64,000 bases of DNA. It comes from Prorocentrum cordatum. Taxonomy: Eukaryota > Sar > Dinophyceae > Prorocentrales > Prorocentraceae. The DNA lies in NCBI GenBank assembly GCA_963575745.1, contig CAUYUJ010004558.1:364291-428290 (forward strand), given 5' to 3'. How positions within the stretch are numbered: the first letter of the stretch is position 1; the number at the start of each line of letters is the position of its first letter. The translations under genes and the position numbers were made by a program. Positions 11,246 through 22,895 of the stretch are shown piece after piece. The notes under the pieces were generated by a model that was not told where the DNA came from, did no database searches, and was given only the letters and a program-made list of their open reading frames with translations.

Positions 11246-11419
11246 AGGGAAGGGATCAAAGGGAAGGGGCATCTCTTCGAATCAATGACGACGTTGTTTG
11301 ATTTCCGTGTGGTTGGATCGCTTGGGGGCCGAGTGAAGGGAGGGGGTTCGGCGACGGCGACGACAACGACTCAAACGGAAAAACGTCCCACAGACGCCGA
11401 CAGGATCGGCGGATTCGTG

Positions 11420-11580
11420 TTGCATTGCGTTGATTTACATCGATTTGTTTCGCAGTGCTTCGCATTGCTTTGCATTGCTGGGCATTGTTTGGCATTGCTG
11501 GGCACTGCTTGGCATTGCGTTGCTTTGAGTTATTTTGCGCTGTTTTGCGTTACTTTGCAGTGCTTTGCCGCCCGTCGCCA
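11420..11580. repeat. GCATTGCTTT-type degenerate repeat
   Basis: Many copies of GCATTG(C/T)TTTG and GGCATTG. Low complexity, non-coding. Confidence 0.75.
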
Positions 11581-12014
11581 CATACAGGCGGCCTGGATTA
11601 GTAGGTCGACCCTGCCAGATCAAGGATACCCTCGTGTCCTGTGTCTTGCGACCCATGTCTCCTGCACTTCTGTGGCAGCGTGGCCCTTGGAAGGGTCGTG
11701 TGTCCTCTCGCGTGTCCTCTCCAATCAAGTCCGACTGTAGAATTCACCAAGTAGAGCCTCTTTCTCTAAAAACAGAATAGGCTCTACCCCCCTCCGCGTT
11801 ATCGGTACCCCTTTTGGGCACGTAAATCATACATGATTCTGACCATATGTCCATCCTAAATATGAATTGACACTATCCCAGGCCTGCCGGTATCCCTCCC
11901 CTGAGGTTCCCTTGTAAATTATCCCGGCAAAGCAACCTAACAGCGATGTGTAGACGCATATCTGGGAGCATTCCCCTTAAGATTCAGGTGAGAATCCAGT
12001 TGTAGAATTCTGCT

Positions 12015-12898
12015 GTTCTCGCAGTCGCAGCCTCAGCCTGCCTCGGCTTGCCTCGGCCTCAGTCTCAGCCTGCCTCGGCCTCAGCCTCAGCCTCAGCCTG
12101 CCTCAGCCTCAGCCTCAGCCTGCCTCAGCCTCAGCCTGCATCAGCCTCAGCCTCAGCCTGCCTCAGCCGCAGCTTGCCTCAGCCTGCCTCGGCTTGCCTC
12201 GGCCTCAGCCTCAGCCTGCCTCGGCCTCAGCCTCAGCCTCAGCCGGCCTCAGCCTCAGCCTCAGCCTGCCTCAGCCTCAGCCTGCATCAGCCTCAGCCTC
12301 AGCCTGCCTCAGCCGCAGCTTGCCTCAGCCTCAGCAGCCTCAGCCTCAGCCTCAGCCTGCCTCTCAGCCTCAGCCTCATCAGCCTCAGCCTCAGCCTCAG
12401 CCTCAGCCTCAGCCTCAGCCTGCCTCGCCTCAGCCTCCTCAGCCGCAGCCTCAGCCTCAGCCTCAGCCTCAGCCTGCCTCGCCTCAGCCTCAGCCCTCGG
12501 CTTGCCTCGGCCTCAGCCTCAGCCTGCCTCGGCCTCAGCCTAAGCCTCAGCCTGCCTCAGCCTCAGCCTCAGCCTGCCTCAGCCTCAGCCTGCATCAGCC
12601 TCAGCCTCAGCCTGCCTCAGCCGCAGCTTGCCTCAGCCTTAGCCTGCCTCAGCCTCAGCCTCAGCCAGCCTCAGCTTCAGCCTCAGCCTCAGCCTGCCTC
12701 GGCTTGCCTCAGCCTCAGCCTCAGCCTGTCTCGGCCTCAGCCTCAGCCTCAGCCTGCCTCAGCCTCAGCCTCAGCCTGCCTCAGCCTCAGCCTCAGCCTC
12801 TCAGCCTCAGCCTGCATCAGCCTCAGCCTCAGCCTCAGCCTGCCTCAGGCTCAGTCTCAGCCTGCCTCAGCCTCAGCCTGCCTCAGCCTCAGCCTCAC
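12015..12898. repeat. CAGCCT hexanucleotide satellite
   Basis: About 880 bp of CAGCCT with variants TGCCTCGG, CAGCCG and TGCATCAG that recur in a higher-order pattern of tens of bases. The Ser/Ala/Cys-rich open frames follow from the hexamer. Confidence 0.95.
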
Positions 12899-13345
12899 AG
12901 TTGGCTCCGGGCAATCAAAATGTAGCCTGGGAATGGTGTTCTGGGAACACGAAGATCACGAAGTGGCCTGGCTCCGGGCAAGCAAAATATGGTACAGGAA
13001 TGGTGTTCTGGGAACACGAAGAACACGAAGTGGCCTACAGTTGGCTCCGGGCATTCAAAATGTGGCCTGGGAATAATGTTCTGGGAACACGAAGAACACG
13101 AAGTGGCCTACAGTTGGCTCCGGGCACTCAAAATGTGGCCTGGGAATAATGTTCTGGGAAGACGAAGTGGCCTACAGTTGGCTCTGGGCACTCAAAATGT
13201 GGCCTGGGATTGGTGTTCTGGGAGCACGAAGAACATGAAGTGGCCTACAGTTGGCTCCGGGCATTCAAAATGTGGCCTGGGAGTGGTGTTCTGTTGGCTC
13301 CGGGCAGTCAAAATGTGGCCTGAGATAGTGTTCTGGGGAGTCCCC
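12898..13345. repeat. Roughly 73-bp tandem repeat, seven units
   Basis: Unit starts TTGGCTCCGGGCA(T/C)TCAAAA, continues TGTGGCCTGGGAA, GTTCTGGGAACACGAAGAAC and ACGAAGTGGCCTACAG. Unit length varies (43-73 bp) without keeping frame, so it is not a coding repeat. It directly abuts the CAGCCT satellite. Confidence 0.9.
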
Positions 13346-13508
13346 GGTTTTCCCCGGCACCCGTCCGGCATCTGCCCAGACCCCCCTGGGGAGTCATGAT
13401 GTTTTTTTTGACCCTATTAGAAACCTATCAGTCTTCGCTGTTAGGTAAAAACACTATGCGATGACATTTGTTGTTTTAACATCGCACTTTTTCACGAACC
13501 TCTTGTAA

Positions 13509-13972
13509 AAAGTGAGACGAAGCGCACACGCGCGCGTCGTCGCGCGCGCATGCCGATCCTTCAACAACCTTCGGTGCAGGAAGGATTTCGCAATCGAGTT
13601 CCCAAAAAACATACAAACTCACACAGGGTTTCGCAACACTGATTTGCTAAAAAAGCTTCCGCGCGAGCTCTTGCGAAATCTTAGGAAAACCATAGGTTTT
13701 TTCAAGATTTTCACAACATGCTCTTAAACGGGCTTCGCGCGCGCGCATGTCGAAATCTGTCGAACGCCCTTGCGCGTGTGCCGTCGCGAGAATCCTCAGC
13801 AACAAATTGGACGAAGTGCAGACGCGCGCGTCGTCGCGCGCGTATGCCGAAAACCTTCAGAACCCATCAGTTTCGGAAGGATTTCAAAATCGTGTGTCCA
13901 AAAAACCTACAAAAACAAAAGGTTTCGCAACACGGATTTTCAACAAAAGCGTGCGCGCGCGCTCTTGCGTCG
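13509..13972. repeat. Diverged direct repeat pair, about 165 bp
   Basis: 13509-13680 and 13806-13972 share GACGCGCGCGTCGTCGCGCG, GCATGCCGA, GAAGGATTTC, CCAAAAAAC and GGTTTCGCAACAC in the same order. The CGCGCG stretches could form Z-DNA. No coding signal. Confidence 0.75.
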
Positions 13973-14545
13973 TCATCGTCGTCGTCGTCGCCGTCCTCCC
14001 TCCTCCCGCGTCGTCGTCGTCGTCGCCTACGTCGTCCTCTATCTTTCCTCGTGTTCGTCGTCGTCGTCCTCATCGACGTCGTGGTCGTTTCCGTCGTCGT
14101 TGTCGCCGTGGTCGTCCTCCTCCTCCTCCCTCGTCGTCGTCGTCGTCCGTCGTCGGCGTCTCGTCGTCGTCCCTCCTATTTCGTCGCCGTCGTCGTCGTC
14201 GCTGTTGTCGTCGTCTTCCCTCCTCCCTCGTCGTTGTCGTCGGCGTCGCCGTCCTTCCTCCTTCTTCGTCGTTCGCGTCGTCGCCGTCCTCCCTCCTCCC
14301 TCGCCGTTGTCGTCGTTGTCGTCGTTGTCGCCGTCGTCGTCCTCCCTCCTCCCTCGTCGTCGTCTTCGTTGGCGACGTCGTCGTCGTCTTCTTCGTCGTC
14401 GTCGACGTCGGCGTTGTCGTCGTCGCTGCCGTCGTCGTCGTCGTCGTCGTCGTCGTCGGCGGCGTCGTTGACGCCGTCGTCGTCGTCGTCGTCGTCGGCG
14501 TCGTTGTCGTCGTCGTCGGCGTCGTCGTCGTCGTCGTCGTGGTCA

Positions 14546-14578
<33 letters not shown>

Positions 14579-14712
14579 TCGTCGGTGTCGTCGTCGTCGT
14601 CGTTGTCGGCGTCGTCGAAGTCGTTGGAGACGTCGTCGGTGTCGTCGTAGTCGTTGTCGGCGGCGTCGTCGTCGTCGTTGTCGCTGTCGTCGTCGGCGTC
14701 GCTGTCGTTGCC
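13972..14712. repeat. (GTC)n microsatellite, about 740 bp
   Basis: GTC/TCG triplets with CTCC and GCC interruptions, one of the longest arrays in the window. It lies in intron 2, upstream of exon 3. The complementary (GAC)n lies downstream in intron 3 (19722-19852). Confidence 0.95.
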
Positions 14713-15070
14713 AAATGCCAGTTGGTACCCACCGTCACAGTCTTAAGAGACTTTGCAAACCAAGTTGCGGGTGGGTGAGTGGGATGTTTCCGCGAGCAGT
14801 GGAATGGACAACTCATTGCGAACAGAAATTAACTGCACCACAAATTGCCCCACATACATTGCACCACATACACTGCACCACATATAGTAAGCCAGGTAGA
14901 TTGCACCACATCGCATGCTAGAACACACGTGTCGGGGTCCTCGCTGGATACTAAATTCTTGGCCATGTAGCGCACGGCGGGACGCCAGGTTTCCAAAGGG
15001 CAAGTTTGTAAGGTCAGACTTGAGCTTGAGTTTGGGCTTCACTTGTCTCTGCACTGCATGTTTTTTTGAG

Positions 15071-16140
15071 TTGTAGCTTCGCTGCTGGAACTTGGGCTTC
15101 GGAGTTCGCGTGAGTGCCGAACGTGGCTTGGGAAGGCCCAGGGAGGTGCGAAGCGCGCAGCGGCCACCACGGCCACGCCGACATGGCAGGTGCGTTTGCA
15201 TTGCAGTCGCTTCTGCATTGCAGCTTTCGTGCTGTAGGTTCGCTGCTAGAGCTTGGGCTTAGGATATCGCATGCGAGCCGAACGTGGTTTTGGCGCGACC
15301 TGGGAGGGGCGACGCACGCAGTGCCAACCACATCAACGACGACAGTACCACAGCTTGTTTGCATAACCGATAACCGTGCGTGTGCATTGCAGTGTGGGTG
15401 GCATTGCAGTTGGTTTGTTCCGCCGTAGTGTCGATGTGCGGGCCGAAGGTGGTTTGGAGACGCCCAGGGAGGTGCGAAGCGCGCTGTGTTAACCACAAGC
15501 GGCGACGATAGAAAAACAGTTGTTTGCAGTGTGTGGTGCGTTGCTGGTCTGTCTGCATTGTTTGTTGATTGCGTTGTAGTGTCGTCTGTAGAGCTTGAGC
15601 GTAGGATTTCGTGTGCGGGCCGAACGTGGTTTGGAGACGCCCAGGAAGGTGCGAAGCGTGCAGTGGCAACCATGACAGAAAAAACAGCTTGATCGCATTG
15701 CACTTTTTGTTTGCATCCTGTGTGTGCGTCTGCCTTGCATAGTTTGCGTCGTAGCTTCGCTGCTAGAGCTTGAATGCCGGATGTCGCGTGCGAGTCGAAC
15801 GAGGTTTGGGGACACCGCTAGGGAGGTGCAAGGCGCACAGTGTCAACCGCGGCCACGACTACCCAAAAACCAGTTGGTTTCTGCATTGCATTTGTTGTTG
15901 CACTGCAGCTGTTTTCTGCAGTGATGTTTGTTTGCGCTGTAGCTTCGCTGCTAGAGCTTGAGCTTAGGATATCGCGTGCAAGCCGAACGTGGTTTGGGGA
16001 CGTCCATGGAGGTGCGAAGCGCGCAGCGTCAACCACCACGTCAGAAAAGCAGTGCATTTGTATTGCAGTTTGGTTTGCATTGCACTTCTCTCCTGCATTG
16101 CATCTTGTTACGTGTTGCAGTGTCGCTGCTAGAGTTTGAG
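15071..16140. repeat. Tandem repeat of about 145-190 bp, seven units
   Basis: Each unit has GCTTCGCTGCTAGAGCTTGA, then ATATCGCGTGCGAGCCGAAC, GTGGTTTGG.GACGCCCAGGG, AGGTGCGAAGCGCGCAGTG and a TTTGCATTGCA block. Starts fall near 15071, 15233, 15427, 15573, 15745, 15933 and 16113. Units are diverged and lack a shared frame. Confidence 0.85.
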
Positions 16141-16224
16141 CTTAGTTTTTCATGCGAGCCGCATATGATTTGGAGGCGTCTAGCACTCTGGATATGCCGG
16201 GTCTGGCATTGGAGTCCTCGCTCT

Positions 16225-16990
16225 TGATGGTGCTGGTCTGATTGGTCTGGTCTGGTCTGTGTACGGCTGTTCTGCTTGGCACGGTTCGTTTGGATGATCT
16301 GTTTGGCATGGATAGTGTGGAGTGTGTTTTCCCAATATCTGCATGGTCTGGTTGACTGGTCTGCTTAGTCTGGTGCGGTTGGCCTGGTTGGTCTGGTTAG
16401 GTTGGCAGGGTTCTGTCGGATCCGATCCAGGTTAATTGGTCTAATCCATTTGGTCACACGGGTTCCTTCTATTGTCTGGTTGTTACGCTTGGTTCGGTTT
16501 GTTCGGTTCGTTGTGCTGGCATTAGTTGGTTGGTTGGTCTAGTTTGCTTGGTAAGGTCAGTTGTGCTCTGACTGGTCTGGTCTGGTTTTGTTGGTCTGGC
16601 ATTGCGTCCCTCGCTCTTGTTGGTACTGGTCTGACTGCTGTCGTCTAGTCTGTGCGTGGTTGTTGTAGGTCGCATGATTGGTCTCACTGATCTGATTGGC
16701 ATGGTTAGTTTGAGATGAATGCTCCGATATTTGGCTGGTCTGGTTGGTTGGTATTCTTGGTCTGGCGTGGTTAGGCCATTTAGTCTGGTTGGTCGGCAGG
16801 GTTTTCTCGGATCCGATCCAGATTAGTTGGTCTCATCGGTTTGTTTGCACAGGCTCCTTCTCTCCTGGTTGTTCTGGCTTGCCTGGTTGGTTGATTGGTC
16901 TTGGTTGGCGGTCGATTGAGTACTCTACTTGACCTGCGTTGTCCGGTTATTTGGTTGGTCTAGTTTCCCTGGTTTTGCCGGGTCGATTTG
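16225..16990. repeat. GGTCTGGT / TTGGTTGG degenerate repeat
   Basis: Loosely repeated TGGTCTGGTTGGT with a 30-bp near-duplicate containing TCGGATCCGATCCAG at about 16417 and 16809. This implies an internal duplication of roughly 390 bp. Confidence 0.7.
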
Positions 16991-17198
16991 CTGCGCAGGT
17001 TTTGTACGAGGACGAGCAGCAGCAGCAGGATCAACACCAGCGCGTGGAGGGAGAGAAATCCGATGAGGATCGGGGGAGGGAAGACAGGGAAGTTTGTTTC
17101 AGCAGCCTTATCAGTCACGAAATGTACGTAGCCGAAACATTTGATAGTGCCATTTGATAGTGCCACGGGGAGGAAGAAGTTCTTTCGCTTCTCGAGAG

Positions 17199-17324
17199 GA
17201 GGTGGTCGCACTGCTGACCCAGGCCGAGAAGCGTCGGCGGGTGGCACACACGCGTTACAACGAGGTGTCCTCGCGCTCCCACACGATACTGACGCTCTGC
17301 ATCGAGCGCTCTGCGCCGCTGGAG
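17199..17324 (+). CDS. Kinesin exon 3 (switch I)
   Basis: Reads EVVALLTQAEKRRRVAHTRY then NEVSSRSHTILTLCIERS. The switch I box NxxSSRSH, which senses the gamma-phosphate of ATP, is encoded at 17259-17282 and is intact. The acceptor is CGAGAG|GAGGTG. The frame joins phase 0 to ...VSSSE of exon 2, giving the usual spacing between the beta-5 region and switch I. The donor is either CTGGAG|GCTCCC (used here) or TCT|GCGCCG at 17313; both are GC and both keep frame. The open frame after the donor lacks kinesin similarity. Confidence 0.87.
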
Positions 17325-17710
17325 GCTCCCGCACCTCCAATGACAGAAAAAGGCATAGGCATAACTTCTCGAAGGTCCGCACAGATTTTTTGGATAGTTG
17401 CTAGGGCCCCCTGGCGGCGACTCCAGCGCCGCCCCTGGAGCGCTCCGCACGCCTGGGAGGGCCCAGCGCCGATCCAAGAACTCCGCGCGGCCCTCCGACA
17501 AATTATGCTTGTGCTGCTGATTCTTCCTCTGCTCCCGCATCGGGGGACGCCAACGGCTTAAATAAAACCTTGGCGTCGTGGGTTGTTCGGTGCCACCGCG
17601 TGTTCTTCGATCTCGGCCGCCAGTGGGCGGCCATCCGGGCCTCCATGACGGTCATCAAGAACATGTGGGACACAAAAAGAAGTGGTCCGAGGGAAGAGAG
17701 TTCGGGGCTC

Positions 17711-17740
17711 GATGACGACGACGACGACGATGACGACTGC
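17711..17740. repeat. Short (GAC)n run
   Basis: Nine to ten GAC/GAT triplets within intron 3. Confidence 0.85.
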
Positions 17741-18175
17741 CACTGGGCCCCTCTTGCGCTGGCAGCCCCTCCTGCGGCAGCCTCGGAGGGGCCGAGGCCT
17801 CACGGCGCGCGAGGCGACGGGGAGGTCCGCTGGCCATGCGCGTATCCTGGCTCACCCGCCCAGCGCGAACATGATCGCGCTTCCTTCTCAGAGTGTGCGG
17901 CGCGAGGGCGCGACGATGATCGCGCAACGCGGGGCGCGAGGTGCTACGTCAGGTGACCTGTGCACTGAAAAAGACACGTCGTCGGAGATCTGTTGTCACG
18001 GCGGGGCTGGCCTGACAAGCTTCGGCCCAGGGCCGCTGTGCATGCCATGCTGGCTCTAAGACCAGGTGTGCACACAGTCAAGCGTCCAGCGCCGCGTCTT
18101 GCTTTCACGACGCAGGCCTTCGGAGATGTGCTGTCGAGCCCATCCCATGGGACCGGCATGCTTCGTCAGGTTTCT

Positions 18176-18296
18176 GCGTGCGTGTGTGTGTGTGTGTGTT
18201 GTGTGTTGTGTGTGCTGTGTGTTGTGTGTTGTGTGTTGTGTGTTTTGTGTGCTTTGTGTGCTTGTGTGTTTGTGTGTGTTTGTGTGTGCGTGTGGC
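18176..18296. repeat. (TG)n microsatellite
   Basis: GTGTGT/TTGTGTG repeats with TGC and TTT interruptions. Confidence 0.93.
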
Positions 18297-18450
18297 TCTG
18301 GCGCACGACATGGGACTCTGGCCGCCGGGGCGGGCTGTTCGTGATGCCGGTGCCAGAGGTTTGCGCCCTCTAGGGGCCTCCAGCCTGTCCCCAGAGGCCT
18401 CCTGGGATCCATAAAGCGCTCTCAGGCCTCGATCAGTTATCCTCGATCCT

Positions 18451-18474
18451 CTCTCTCTCTCTCTCTCTCTCTGA
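18451..18474. repeat. (CT)n microsatellite
   Basis: Twelve perfect CT dinucleotides. Confidence 0.95.
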
Positions 18475-18509
18475 CTCTCGGGGGCGCATTCATGTATAAT
18501 GGACACGGA

Positions 18510-18600
18510 TGGAGGAGGAGGAGGAGGAGGAGGAGGAGGAGGAGGAGGAGGAGGAGGAGGAGGAGGAGGAGGAGGAGAGGGAGGAGGAGGGGGGGGCCGA
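18510..18600. repeat. (GGA)n microsatellite
   Basis: Perfect GGA/GAG triplets on plus. The complementary (CTC)n stands at 20145-20235, on the other side of exon 4. Confidence 0.95.
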
Positions 18601-18956
18601 GGGGGATCAAGTTTGTGTTGGCTTTCGGGGCTTTGTCTGGGCTTCTGGAAACCTCTGGAGGATCCCCTGGGACCTCCAGAGGCCTCCAGGGGAGGAGGGG
18701 GAATTCTTTGAACTTTCTCGAGTTGTCGGGGGCTTCTCGGTGTCTTCGGGGGGGGGAACCATTATGAATAGAACCCTCCAACAAATCTCTCCTCCTCCCT
18801 CCGTCCTCCCGCCACCCCTCCCTCCCTCCCTCCCTCCCCTCAAAGACTAGTCCGCAGACCCATCTGAGGCAGCATCCTGACCAGCTTCCCGAGCCCCATC
18901 CAGCTGTGGCGACGAGGAGGGCCTCTGAAGGCCAAAAGCGGGCGGAGGAGGGCATC

Positions 18957-19560
<604 letters not shown>

Positions 19561-19721
19561 TCTCTGGAGATGCTCGGAGGTCCCAGGAGGCCTCTTGAAG
19601 CTTCCAGGGGCCCAGAAAGGTCCGAGAACGTTCAACCAAATTAGATGAGTCCTCCTCATCATCCTCCTCCCCCTCCTCCGCCTCATCATTCGGCACCTCC
19701 TCCCCCTCCTCCTCAGGCGAC

Positions 19722-19794
19722 GAACGACGACGACGACGACGATGACGACCACGACGACGACCACGACGACCACGACGACCACGACGAACGACGA

Positions 19795-19852
<58 letters not shown>
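19722..19852. repeat. (GAC)n microsatellite adjacent to exon 4
   Basis: GAC/ACG triplets, pure at 19797-19852, ending 28 nt before the acceptor of exon 4. It therefore takes the place of most of the polypyrimidine region. Confidence 0.93.
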
Positions 19853-19853
<1 letters not shown>

Positions 19854-19880
19854 TTGACGTCGCACCGCAACGCCGCAGAG

Positions 19881-19990
19881 GACGGCCCCGAGCAGGACGG
19901 GGCGGGCGAGGAGGAGGCCCGCATCACGCAGATCGGCCGCCTAGTGATCGTCGACCTGGCAGGCAACGAGCGCATGGAGATGGGGACGGA
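19881..19990 (+). CDS. Kinesin exon 4 (switch II, DLAGNE)
   Basis: Encodes DGPEQDGAGEEEARITQIGR then LVIVDLAGNERMEMGT, ending in phase 2. The switch II motif (19953-19970) reads DLAGNE where nearly all kinesins have DLAGSE; the Asp, Gly and Glu that act in ATP sensing are kept. The acceptor CGCAGAG|GAC follows the (GAC)n array closely. The donor GGA|GTGCCC at 19991 is the only clear GT donor of the gene, and joins GA+G to restore Glu before YMQES in exon 5. The acidic insert before ITQIGR is longer than the usual loop. Confidence 0.9.
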
Positions 19991-20144
19991 GTGCCCTGTT
20001 CTCACGCCCACTGCATCGCCCTCGTCCTCCTCTTCCTCCTCCTTCCAGCTCGCCTCCGCCTCCCCCTCGTTTCTCTCCTACCCCTCCTTCTCGTCGCCCC
20101 CCCTCCTTCGCCCCAATCGTCCCCCTTCCCCTCCCCTCCTCCTC

Positions 20145-20235
20145 CAACCTCCTCCTCCTCCTCCTCCTCCTCCTCCTCCTCCTCCTCCTCCTCCTCCCAT
20201 TCCTCCTCCTCCTCCTCCTCCTCCTCCTCCTCCTT
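20145..20235. repeat. (CTC)n microsatellite
   Basis: Uninterrupted CTC triplets apart from one CCCATT break. Surrounding 19995-20340 is also C/T-rich. Confidence 0.95.
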
Positions 20236-20348
20236 CCCCCTTAGCGCAGTCCAATCCTCATCCTCCTCACCCTCCCCCTCCCACCCCTCGCTCGACGCTA
20301 CCCCCCCCCCTCCTCACCCTCCTCCTTCACCTCCTGGTGGGCAACTAA

Positions 20349-20375
20349 TGCATGGAGACGGGGACGGAGTGTCAA
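20349..20375 (+). pseudogene. Duplicate of the exon 4 donor region
   Basis: GCATGGAGACGGGGACGGAG followed by TGTC repeats the last bases of exon 4 and its donor (GCATGGAGATGGGGACGGAG then TGCC, at 19973-19996) with one difference over about 20 nt. It lies 350 nt inside intron 4. It could be a relic of a local duplication or a decoy donor. Confidence 0.6.
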
Positions 20376-20559
20376 AGTTGTTGTGAAGAAATCAAAGTTC
20401 CGTTCGAAGTTCCAAGCTATTGGGTTGTGGTCGTCGTTTGCCCGGCATATGGCAGAAATTCGATTATGGATAGAATGCAGGTCCAGGGGAACACCTTGGG
20501 CACAGGGCTCGTTTTCAATCGCTCACAACCAAGACCTTTCCCTTATGTCAACAGAGGGG

Positions 20560-20630
20560 GAGGATGAGGAGGAGGAGGAGGAGGAAGAACAGAAGGAAGA
20601 GGCGGAAGAGGAAGAGGAGAGCAAGAGGAC
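20560..20630. repeat. Purine-rich (GGA)n tract
   Basis: GGA/GAA triplets, imperfect. Confidence 0.85.
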
Positions 20631-20984
20631 GAGAGGAAACCCAGGATGCATCCACGATGCTGCAACACACCATCCCGAGTCACTTCATCTCCCCCAGAAG
20701 TGTCTTTCAGACTTCATGTCCACCACAAGGAGCGCCCCATGGGAAGACGAGCACCCCGTTGACCTACCATCCAGGCGAGAGTGTCGTTTTGACAAGGAAC
20801 TGCCACCGAGCTCGCAGGAATGCGGAAAGGTAGGATCACAGAGCTCAGCGAGTTGTCCAGCGAGAGCCCCCGTTGTGAGCAGGAGCTGCCACCCGTCGCA
20901 GACCGCAGGGGAATCACCCGCGAGAGGCCCCCATGTCGAAAGGGAACCGCCCTCCACCCGTGGAGCTGTGGCACGTGTTCCGTA

Positions 20985-21185
20985 CGGTAGGTTTGCGTTG
21001 TGTCGACCAGCGGCGACCCCAGCGCGGGCGTTCAACCTTGAACGCCGCGGGCGACCCAGAATCGATCGATGTTGAACGATCGGACGTTGCGGCAGCGGCC
21101 GATCGTTCAAGGTGGAACGATCCCTGCGGTGTCAAAAACCAACGCCGGGGTCGGCACGACACGAACCTGCCGTATCCAGGCTTTT
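20985..21185. mobile_element. Foldback TIR element, family G
   Basis: Begins CCGTACGGTAGGTTTGCGTT and ends GGTCGGCACGACACGAACCT then GCCGTATCC, so ACGGTAGGTT and AACCTGCCGT are inverted. The interior has paired GGGCGTTCAACC/TTGAACGCC and two TTGAACGATCG/CGATCGTTCAA arms. A related copy with the same order is at 52960-53160. Confidence 0.65.
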
Positions 21186-21596
21186 GTCAGTTCTGAGGAA
21201 GTGCAGAGTGAACGCCGCACGCTGAAAGGGATCCGTCCTCCATCCCTGTAGCTGCTGCACGTCTGCACGGCGAGAGCTCGCGGCGTTCGGGCGGCAGCCC
21301 CATTGGGGAGACGCACCGCCCTCAGCCCCCGTAGATCATTGATAACATTTACGGCGAATGTGCGCAGCGATGAGGCGAGAGCCAGTTTTGATCAGAAATT
21401 GGCTTCAATACTTGTAGCTGATGGAAACGTCAAAATTCGACATTATAAACTGTGAGACAGTATCAGGCGGACCGCCCTGCCAGCCCTACGGACACGTCTA
21501 GCGGGTCCGACAGGGAGGAGTTGCACGCTGTTTTCGAGGACAACCGATGGAAGAAAGTGAGGACGAGAAGAATGAGGAAGGAGACGGAGGCGGAAG

Positions 21597-21685
21597 AGGA
21601 AGAGGAGGCGGAGATAGAGGAGGAGGAGGAGGAGGAGGAGGAGGAGGAGGAGGAGGAGGTTGAGGAGGAGGAGGAAGGGGCGGGA
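21597..21685. repeat. (GGA)n microsatellite
   Basis: GGA/GAG triplets, pure between 21618 and 21660. Confidence 0.93.
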
Positions 21686-22009
21686 ACGATTTTGACGGTT
21701 GTCGCAAATTCTGTGCTTGGGGGGATCTTTGTCGTCACGGCGGGATTCCCCTCGAAGTCGTGGTCGTAAAGCGTTGAGGGCCCGAGAGGACCCAGACCTC
21801 TGAGCGTCGCGAGAAGACAACACCATGAGCGTGTGTCCCCCGATCTGGGCGATTGCAGTCCGACTTCCGGACCCCAAGCCCCCCCCCCCCCCCCAAAAAA
21901 AAAAGACGGCCACTAACCCATCCCGTGGATGTGGAGGAAAGCTCAAATAAGTTCAAGTTGCCTGCGTCCTGCAGGCTCAAGCGCGTGGATGGGGTAGGGA
22001 GGATGAGGA

Positions 22010-22245
22010 GTAGGAGGGGGAGGGGGAGGACGAAGAGGAGGAGGAGAGGAGCAGGAGGAGGAGCAGCGGGGGCGGGCAGCAAGGATGAGGGAAGAGAAAG
22101 GAAGAGGGGTAGAAGGAGAAAGGAAGAGGGGGAGAAGGAGGAGGGGGAAGGGGAGGAGGAAGGAACGGAGGAGGAGAGGTGTGGAGGGGCGAGTGGAGGG
22201 GGGGAGGGCGAAAGGGGACAGGGGGACAGGGGGAGGGGAAGGGGA
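22010..22245. repeat. Purine-rich GGA tract
   Basis: Almost entirely G and A on plus. Confidence 0.9.
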
Positions 22246-22271
22246 TGATGATGATGATGATGATGATGATA

Positions 22272-22329
<58 letters not shown>

Positions 22330-22670
22330 GGCCGATGATGATGATGATGCTGATGATGATGACGATGATGATGATTATGATGATGATGATGATGATGATG
22401 ATGATGGTGATGCTGATGGTGATGATGGTGATGATGATGAAGTTGAGGGTGATGGTGATGGTGATGGTGGTGATGATGATGATGTTGATGATGCTGATGG
22501 TGGTGTTGATGATGATGATGATGACGACGATGATGATGACGGTGATAATGATGGTTATGATGATAACTAATCAATTGGTCAATCGATTTATGATGATGCT
22601 GATGATGATGGTGGTGATGATGATGATGATGGTGATGGTGATGGGGATGGTGGTGGTGGTGGCCGTGATG
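22245..22670. repeat. (GAT)n microsatellite
   Basis: GAT/ATG triplets for about 425 bp with GGT and GCT interruptions. Complementary to the (ATC)n at 19049-19265 across exon 4. Confidence 0.95.
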
Positions 22671-22802
22671 TAAGAAAGAACGAACGCATTTTGTGGACGC
22701 TTGGAAGGGGGGGAGGTTCCAACCGAGCCCGCCCCCCACCAGGGGCCGAGGGGGGTTCGAACCCCACCCCCCGTTTCCCACTTTCTGTTCGCCAGTGGCA
22801 AA

Positions 22803-22895
22803 CGACGACGACAATGACAACGACGACGACGACGACGAGGACAAGGGCGACGACGACATCGTGGACGACGACGACGACGATGACGACGACGACGA
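22803..22895. repeat. (GAC)n microsatellite
   Basis: GAC triplets with ATGACAACG and GGAC breaks. Confidence 0.93.

Larger units (their letters stand above)
9737..17198 (+). other. Intron 2 of the kinesin gene
   Basis: About 7.5 kb with GA...AG ends. Made of introner-like element B, (GAC)n, C/G homopolymer tracts (10917-11245), a CAGCCT satellite, 73-bp, 165-bp and 170-bp repeats, (GTC)n and a GGTCTGGT-rich tract. Stretches between these (10000-10640, 11250-12000, 14720-15060) show no coding block that fits the kinesin frame. Confidence 0.75.

Noticed and set aside
12048-13076. 342-codon Ser/Ala/Leu-rich frame
   Set aside because: Read through the CAGCCT satellite, then through a 73-bp repeat that does not keep frame.
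22735-22775. tRNA-like T-arm GGGGTTCGAACCCC
   Set aside because: No matching D-arm or anticodon arm could be laid out upstream. The region is G/C-run rich, so the match is most likely chance.
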